From assembly GCF_042655485.1 (NCBI RefSeq), contig NZ_JBHSMC010000014.1:390819-454818 (forward strand): DNA of 64,000 bases, in the 5' to 3' direction. Below, one piece after another: positions 59,738 through 64,000 of the stretch (positions within the stretch are counted from its first letter, which is position 1; every line of letters starts with the position of its first letter). The translations under genes were made by a program, and so were the position numbers. Source of the stretch: Lederbergia graminis (GTDB taxonomy: Bacteria > Bacillota > Bacilli > Bacillales > Bacillaceae_C). Below the pieces are notes generated by a model that worked only from the letters and a program-made list of their open reading frames with translations, ran no database searches and had not been told where the DNA came from.

Positions 59738-61915
59738 GTGATTGAAGTGGAAGATAAACAAGAATTGCTTATCCAAAAGATTTCTAAAGAACTGACATTA
59801 TCAAAAAAACAAATTCAAAGTGTTATTCAATTATATGAAGAAGGAAATACCGTTCCATTTATAGCTCGCTATCGGAAAGAAATGACAGGTGCTTTGGATG
59901 AGGTTCAAATTAAAGGGATTTTAGATAACTGGACATATTTGCAAAATCTAGAGCAGCGTAAAGAGGATGTTGTCCGCCTAATAGCAGAGCAAGGAAAGCT
60001 AACGGATGAATTAGAGAAAGCGATTATGAAGGCGGATAAGCTGCAAACCGTCGAAGATTTATACCGACCTTATAAGCAAAAGCGTCGTACTCGTGCAACG
60101 ATGGCGAAAGAAAAGGGCCTCGAGCCGTTGGCGAATTGGATTCTTCAATTTCCTGTACATGGTACCGTGGAAGAAGAAGCTGCTAAGTACGTAAATGAGG
60201 AAAAAGGTGTAAATACAGTTGAAGAAGCGATAAAAGGTGCACAGGATATTATTGCAGAACACGTTTCGGATGATGCATCTATTCGGGAATGGATTCGTAA
60301 TGAAACTTTCCAATTCGGAAAAATCATTTCAGAAGTGAAAAACGAAGAGAAAGATGAAAAACGTGTCTTTGAAAATTACTATGAATATGAGGAACCTGTG
60401 AAAAAAATCGTTCCACATCGTATCCTTGCACTCAACCGTGGTGAAAAAGAAGATATCCTTCGCGTTTCTATTAGTGCGAATACCGATAAAATCCTCACAC
60501 ACTTACATAAAAAGTTTGTGAAAAATACAAATTCTATCGTAACTCAAGTAGTGACGGAGGCGATGGAGGATGGATATAAGCGGTTAATAGAACCTGCGAT
60601 TGAACGTGAAATCCGCAATGAATTGACGGAAAAAGCAGAGGATCAATCTATCCATATTTTTTCGGAGAATTTAAGAAACCTATTATTACAGCCACCGTTA
60701 AAAGGGAAAATAGTATTGGGAGTGGACCCGGCATATCGTACAGGTTGTAAATTAGCTGTTGTGGACGAAACAGGGAAATTACATCAAATCGATGTGATTT
60801 ATCCACATCCCCCAAAAGCAAAACCAGCAGAAGCGAAAGAAAAGGTTATTTCAATTATTGAAAAATATGGTGTTGAACTCATAGCAATTGGAAATGGGAC
60901 AGCCTCTCAAGAGACAGAACAATTTATTGTAGATATTTTGAAGCAACTTTCATCTGAGATAGCTTATTTAATTGTGAATGAAGCAGGAGCGAGTGTATAT
61001 TCAGCATCCGAGTTGGCAAGAGAGGAGTTTCCTGACCTCCAAGTAGAAGAAAGAAGTGCAGTTTCCATCGCAAGAAGATTACAGGATCCACTAGCAGAAT
61101 TAGTAAAAATTGATCCGAAATCTGTTGGTGTAGGGCAATATCAACATGATGTTTCTCAAAAGAAGTTACATGAATCGTTAACATTTGTTGTAGAAACTGC
61201 TGTAAACCAAGTTGGTGTCAATGTAAATACTGCTTCACCATCACTTTTACAATATGTTTCTGGTCTAAGTAAAACAGTTGCTAATAACATCGTTAAATAT
61301 CGTGAAGAACACGGAAGATTTGAGAATCGCAAACAATTAAAAGGGATTCCGCGACTTGGCGCCAAAACATATGAACAAGCAATCGGGTTCATGAGAATTT
61401 TAGATGGGGAAGAACCATTAGACTTAACACCGATACATCCAGAAAGCTACGGAGAAGTAAAGAAGCTATTGAAGAAACTCGGTTTTTCCACTACCGATAT
61501 TGGATCTGAAGAGTTAGTTGACCGCTTAAAATCGGTAGATGTGAATGTTATGGCAGATGAATTAGGAATCGGTATCTTAACATTACAGGATATTATCGAT
61601 GCTTTAATGAAACCAGGACGCGATTTACGAGATGAGCTACCAAAACCATTGTTGAAAAAAGACCTATTGAAGTTAGAGGATCTACAACCTGGAATGGAAA
61701 TGCAGGGTACAGTTCGGAATGTTGTTGATTTTGGAGCCTTTGTGGATGTTGGAGTAAAAGAAGATGGGCTCGTCCATATTTCAAAATTAAGTAACCGTTT
61801 CGTCAAACATCCACTTGATGTAGTATCACTTGGAGATATTGTAACGGTATGGGTAGAAAGTGTAGATGTCCAAAAAGGAAGGTTAGCACTTACAATGGTA
61901 AAAACATCTAAGTAA
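59738..61915 (+). CDS. tex: Tex-like RNA-binding protein (S1 domain)
   Basis: A 725-residue Tex protein (B. subtilis YdcI): the N-terminal region has GNTVPFIARYRKEMTGALDE near residue 36, the YqgF-like RNase H fold has GVDPAYRTGCKLAVVDETGK near 328, the HhH domain has VSGLSKTVANNIVKYREEHG near 508, and the C-terminal S1 domain (about 650-720) has GTVRNVVDFGAFVDVGVKED. Tex is a transcription-associated factor that also affects toxin genes in other genera. GTG at 59738 gives the family start (E-V-E-D-K-Q). Confidence 0.95.
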   Translation: MIEVEDKQELLIQKISKELTLSKKQIQSVIQLYEEGNTVPFIARYRKEMTGALDEVQIKGILDNWTYLQNLEQRKEDVVRLIAEQGKLTDELEKAIMKADKLQTVEDLYRPYKQKRRTRATMAKEKGLEPLANWILQFPVHGTVEEEAAKYVNEEKGVNTVEEAIKGAQDIIAEHVSDDASIREWIRNETFQFGKIISEVKNEEKDEKRVFENYYEYEEPVKKIVPHRILALNRGEKEDILRVSISANTDKILTHLHKKFVKNTNSIVTQVVTEAMEDGYKRLIEPAIEREIRNELTEKAEDQSIHIFSENLRNLLLQPPLKGKIVLGVDPAYRTGCKLAVVDETGKLHQIDVIYPHPPKAKPAEAKEKVISIIEKYGVELIAIGNGTASQETEQFIVDILKQLSSEIAYLIVNEAGASVYSASELAREEFPDLQVEERSAVSIARRLQDPLAELVKIDPKSVGVGQYQHDVSQKKLHESLTFVVETAVNQVGVNVNTASPSLLQYVSGLSKTVANNIVKYREEHGRFENRKQLKGIPRLGAKTYEQAIGFMRILDGEEPLDLTPIHPESYGEVKKLLKKLGFSTTDIGSEELVDRLKSVDVNVMADELGIGILTLQDIIDALMKPGRDLRDELPKPLLKKDLLKLEDLQPGMEMQGTVRNVVDFGAFVDVGVKEDGLVHISKLSNRFVKHPLDVVSLGDIVTVWVESVDVQKGRLALTMVKTSK

Positions 61916-61920
61916 CGGTA

Positions 61921-61950
61921 CGACTGGCAAAAAACTTGCCAGTCGTTCTA
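61921..61950. terminator. Terminator between tex and cmpA (convergent)
   Basis: CGACTGGCAA pairs with TTGCCAGTCG; T-rich on one side. Confidence 0.85.
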
Positions 61951-61957
61951 ATCAAAA

Positions 61958-62068
61958 TTAGTTAAGAGTCCTTCTATAAAAATACCAGCATTGATTTAAT
62001 AATTTTATTTGGTATCTATTTTTCTCTAAGAACGCCTTCTTCATTTGTTTTTGGAACCAAACGGGCAT
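61958..62068 (-). CDS. cmpA: Cortex morphogenetic protein CmpA
   Basis: A 36-residue frame on the minus strand from ATG at plus 62068: MPVWFQKQMKKAFLEKNRYQ followed by IKLLNQCWYFYRRTLN. This matches the sporulation checkpoint peptide CmpA (37 residues in B. subtilis), which delivers SpoIVA to ClpXP so that mis-built spores lyse. The position between tex and sprT on the opposite strand is the same as in B. subtilis. GGGAGGT lies just upstream. It is too short for usual gene callers, so easily missed. Confidence 0.93.
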   Translation of the reverse strand: MPVWFQKQMKKAFLEKNRYQIKLLNQCWYFYRRTLN

Positions 62069-62192
62069 CGGAAATACCTCCCAATAAGTATCCGTTATGA
62101 TGATTTTAGAAATGAAATGGATAATTTTGCTTATTATTATGTTATGGATGAATAGGTTGTCACGTTCGTGTATTTCTTTAGGGGGAAATAAA

Positions 62193-62675
62193 ATGACAAA
62201 TGAGGAGTTACAGCTATTAACAGAAAGAATCTCACTTGAGTTTTTTCATAAGCCGTTTTTGCATAAAGCAACATTTAATCAGAGATTAAGAACAACTGGT
62301 GGGCGATATTTGCTTGCTTCACATAATATCGAGATAAACCGAAAGTATTACGATGAACATGGGTTAAATGAGATAGAAGGAATTATTAAACATGAACTCT
62401 GCCATTATCACCTCCATTTGGAAGGTAAAGGCTATCAACATCGTGATGCCGATTTTCGTGCATTGATGAAAAAAGTTGGTGCTCCTAGACACTGTACCCC
62501 GTTAATATCTAAAGCAAACCAGCGTAAGAGCGGTAAAATATATATTTATCAATGTACAAGTTGCTATCATGAGTACATGCGTAAAAGAAAAGTAGATACA
62601 AAACGCTTTGTTTGCGGGAAATGCAGTGGGAATTTGAAGCCTGTATCTATTACAACCATTACTAAAAAGAAATAG
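62193..62675 (+). CDS. ydcK: SprT-like metalloprotease domain protein (YdcK)
   Basis: A 160-residue SprT family protein: IIKHELCHYHLHLEGKGYQH (HExxH near residue 67) and a zinc ribbon with YQCTSCYHEY and RFVCGKCSGNL (CxxC pairs). The family includes DNA-protein crosslink proteases, but the small bacterial form has no proven substrate. ATG 62193 follows GGGGG; a longer frame upstream (from 62097) encodes an unrelated hydrophobic stretch. It is convergent with cmpA upstream and followed by the tRNA cluster. Confidence 0.92.
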   Translation: MTNEELQLLTERISLEFFHKPFLHKATFNQRLRTTGGRYLLASHNIEINRKYYDEHGLNEIEGIIKHELCHYHLHLEGKGYQHRDADFRALMKKVGAPRHCTPLISKANQRKSGKIYIYQCTSCYHEYMRKRKVDTKRFVCGKCSGNLKPVSITTITKKK

Positions 62676-62742
62676 AATTCTAATGTATTAAGGTGAAAAT
62701 AAGGTATTCATAAATTTTTTTGAAAAAAGTTTTTGTCGACTA

Positions 62743-62771
62743 TTGACAGTTAGTGCATACGTCTATATAAT
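62743..62771 (+). promoter_or_regulatory. tRNA cluster promoter 1
   Basis: TTGACA (62743-62748), 17-bp spacer, TATAAT (62766-62771): a perfect sigmaA promoter 16 bp before tRNA-Asn. Confidence 0.93.
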
Positions 62772-62786
62772 CGTAAGAGTCATTAA

Positions 62787-62858
62787 TCCGCAGTAGCTCA
62801 GTGGTAGAGCTATCGGCTGTTAACCGATCGGTCGTAGGTTCGAATCCTACCTGCGGAG
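62787..62858 (+). tRNA. tRNA-Asn (GTT)
   Basis: Acceptor TCCGCAG/CTGCGGA with discriminator G, anticodon loop CTGTTAA (anticodon GTT), T arm GTAGGTTCGAATCCTAC. No encoded CCA. Confidence 0.96.
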
Positions 62859-62975
62859 TTTTAGAAAAATGGAAAAGCCTATAAAACTCTGACAGTCCGA
62901 AGTTAATCGAAAGGAATAACTTGATTTGTTACATCGTTGAGATTAACTTAAAGGAAGTTAGACATTTTTCTGAAT

Positions 62976-63066
62976 GGGGAAGTACTCAAGAGGCTGAAGA
63001 GGCGCCCCTGCTAAGGGTGTAGGTCGCGTAAGCGGCGCGAGGGTTCAAATCCCTCCTTCTCCGCCA
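62976..63066 (+). tRNA. tRNA-Ser (GCT)
   Basis: A class II tRNA with a long variable arm. Anticodon GCT in CCCCTGCTAAGGG; acceptor GGGGAAG/CTTCTCC; discriminator G with encoded CCA; T arm GAGGGTTCAAATCCCTC. Confidence 0.94.
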
Positions 63067-63087
63067 TATATATATATTTTTTAAAAA

Positions 63088-63159
63088 GGCCCCTTGGTCA
63101 AGCGGTTAAGACACCGCCCTTTCACGGCGGTAACACGGGTTCGAATCCCGTAGGGGTCA
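63088..63159 (+). tRNA. tRNA-Glu (TTC)
   Basis: Acceptor GGCCCCT/AGGGGTC, anticodon loop CTTTCAC (TTC), T arm ACGGGTTCGAATCCCGT. No encoded CCA. Confidence 0.95.
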
Positions 63160-63246
63160 TCATAGAAAGTTCGTGCACAATATAAGCAGCGATGTGATTA
63201 TTCACAAAGCTGCTTATATTATCGGCTTTCGTATTACATCATTTCA

Positions 63247-63319
63247 GGTCCCGTGGTGTAGCGGTTAACATGCCTGCCTGTCACGCAGGAGATCGCGGGT
63301 TCGATTCCCGTCGGGACCG
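63247..63319 (+). tRNA. tRNA-Asp (GTC)
   Basis: Acceptor GGTCCCG/CGGGACC, anticodon loop CTGTCAC (GTC), T arm CGCGGGTTCGATTCCCG, discriminator G. Confidence 0.95.
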
Positions 63320-63328
63320 TCATGTTAT

Positions 63329-63400
63329 TGGGCTATAGCCAAGTGGTAAGGCAACGGACTTTGACTCCGTCATTCGTTGGTTCGAATCCAGCTAGCCCAG
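63329..63400 (+). tRNA. tRNA-Gln (TTG)
   Basis: Acceptor TGGGCTA/TAGCCCA, anticodon loop CTTTGAC (TTG), discriminator G. No encoded CCA. Confidence 0.95.
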
Positions 63401-63404
63401 TCAT

Positions 63405-63480
63405 GAGCCATTAGCTCAGTCGGTAGAGCATCTGACTTTTAATCAGAGGGTCGAAGGTTCGAATCCTTCATGGCTCACCA
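63405..63480 (+). tRNA. tRNA-Lys (TTT)
   Basis: Acceptor GAGCCAT/ATGGCTC, anticodon loop CTTTTAA (TTT), encoded ACCA end. Confidence 0.96.
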
Positions 63481-63505
63481 TTAAAAATAACTAATAAAAA
63501 AAGTG

Positions 63506-63534
63506 TTGACATTGTCTTCCGAAACTGATAATAT
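63506..63534 (+). promoter_or_regulatory. Promoter 2 for tRNA-Leu/Arg/Gly and rrn
   Basis: TTGACA (63506-63511), 17-bp spacer, TAATAT (63529-63534). It lies between tRNA-Lys and tRNA-Leu and should drive the last tRNAs and the 16S rRNA. Confidence 0.88.
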
Positions 63535-63568
63535 ATATCTTGTTCTTCAAAAGAGAAATTAAAGATAA

Positions 63569-63654
63569 GCGGTCGTGGCGGAATGGCAGACGCGCTAGGT
63601 TGAGGGCCTAGTCGGGGTTTCCCGGTGGAGGTTCAAGTCCTCTCGACCGCACCA
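63569..63654 (+). tRNA. tRNA-Leu (GAG)
   Basis: Class II tRNA: acceptor GCGGTCG/CGACCGC, anticodon GAG in TAGGTTGAGGGCCTA, encoded ACCA. The variable arm includes GGGGTTTCCCGG. Confidence 0.94.
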
Positions 63655-63661
63655 AAAAAGA

Positions 63662-63738
63662 GCGCCCGTAGCTCAATTGGATAGAGCGTTTGACTACGGA
63701 TCAAAAGGTTAGGGGTTCGACTCCTCTCGGGCGCGCCA
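63662..63738 (+). tRNA. tRNA-Arg (ACG)
   Basis: Acceptor GCGCCCG/CGGGCGC, anticodon loop CTACGGA (ACG; A34 is read as inosine), encoded GCCA. Confidence 0.95.
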
Positions 63739-63760
63739 TTTTAAATTTCATAATTATAAT

Positions 63761-63834
63761 GCGGGTGTAGTTTAGTGGTAAAACCTCAGCCTTCCAAGCT
63801 GATGATGAGGGTTCGATTCCCTTCACCCGCTCCA
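63761..63834 (+). tRNA. tRNA-Gly (TCC)
   Basis: Acceptor GCGGGTG/CACCCGC, anticodon loop CTTCCAA (TCC), encoded TCCA. Confidence 0.95.
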
Positions 63835-63924
63835 AAAAACCTAAAGTTTGATCTTTGAAAACTGAACGAAACGAAGCGTTAAACAATAATTAAGCAAGAC
63901 CAGCAATTTTGAGCTACAAACTAC

Positions 63925-64000
63925 TTTTAATGAGAGTTTGATCCTGGCTCAGGACGAACGCTGGCGGCGTGCCTAATACATGCAAGTCGAGCGGACTTTT
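63925..64000 (+). rRNA. rrs: 16S rRNA, 5' end (partial)
   Basis: The universal start GAGAGTTTGATCCTGGCTC and AGGACGAACGCTGGCGGCGT are present, then ACATGCAAGTCGAGCGG, the Firmicutes-type first variable region. The gene runs off the window. The leader holds a boxA-like GATCTTTGAAAACTGAAC block. The first base is approximate. Confidence 0.95.

Noticed and set aside
62097..62192. N-terminal hydrophobic extension of the SprT-like protein
   Set aside because: The ATG at 62193 has a clear GGGGG site and gives the family start; the extension lies opposite the cmpA region and has no binding site.

Overview
The window is low-GC DNA of a Bacillaceae member (Firmicutes). This follows from the gene order, the AGGAGG-type ribosome binding sites, frequent TTG and GTG starts, T-box, FMN and TPP riboswitches, and the 5' end of a 16S rRNA at the right edge. 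From about 43 kb onward the order is ddl-murF-cshA-ydbS-ydbT-rhomboid-acpS-ydcC-alr-endB/ndoA-rsbR-rsbS-rsbT-rsbU-rsbV-rsbW-sigB-rsbX-tex-cmpA-sprT, followed by tRNA genes and rrn. This matches the Bacillus subtilis region around sigB. The genus cannot be fixed from what is visible; the repeats and small genes would fit the Oceanobacillus/Ornithinibacillus side of the family, but that is only an impression.

Layout. 0-2.5 kb: a four-gene cluster with a DUF2249-type protein, a polytopic haem-copper-oxidase-like or NnrS-like membrane protein and a DUF59 Fe-S factor, probably redox or nitrogen-oxide related. 2.7-3.6 kb: a MerR regulator and an SRPBCC protein with a clear MerR-type operator. 3.8-6.1 kb: an FMN riboswitch and a short rib operon (riboflavin synthase, DHBP synthase without a GTP cyclohydrolase II domain, lumazine synthase). 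No ribD is present, and a 200-bp foldback repeat sits between aptamer and terminator. 6.2-9.8 kb: SulP transporter, glycerate kinase and a DUF1801 protein. 9.8-11.8 kb: an intact IS1182-type element inserted inside a foldback repeat whose uninterrupted counterpart is at 31 kb. 11.8-15.6 kb: lipoproteins, Nudix, a TIGR01777 protein and a MntA/HepT-type toxin-antitoxin pair. 15.6-19.2 kb: a TPP riboswitch and a thiamine-precursor ABC transporter operon ending in a TatD-like hydrolase. 19.3-25.4 kb: an accessory stretch (retropepsin-like protein, alpha/beta hydrolase, GNAT, secreted proteins, DMT exporter with a LysR regulator) that contains an 11-unit, 51-bp tandem palindromic array at 22.77-23.3 kb.

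25.6-30.7 kb: tandem Trp T-boxes and trpDCFBA, without trpE or trpG. 31-36.2 kb: a sugar ABC importer (binding protein plus two permeases, no ATPase) and a GH172/DUF2961 enzyme with CcpA/LacI-type operators. 36.4-42.9 kb: metallophosphoesterase, SRAP peptidase, MerR-like and GntR regulators with a membrane protein, a CorC-like protein and an unknown 260-residue protein. 43.2-62.7 kb: the conserved cell-wall, alr, EndoA toxin-antitoxin and sigB stress block. 62.7-64 kb: nine tRNA genes and the start of 16S rRNA.

The most notable observations are: (i) rsbX, the feedback phosphatase of the SigB partner-switching pathway, is frameshifted in an A7 tract, and one extra A restores it; (ii) the 51-bp palindromic array; (iii) a family of foldback repeats sharing a core (GACTCCTGCGGG on one arm, CGGAAAGCG on the other) present at least seven times, one inside a riboswitch leader, one splitting an ABC operon and one carrying an IS; (iv) two biosynthetic operons (rib and trp) that keep their riboswitches but lack their first genes; (v) probable non-AUG/GUG/UUG starts for glycerate kinase (ATT) and the rhomboid protease (CTG).
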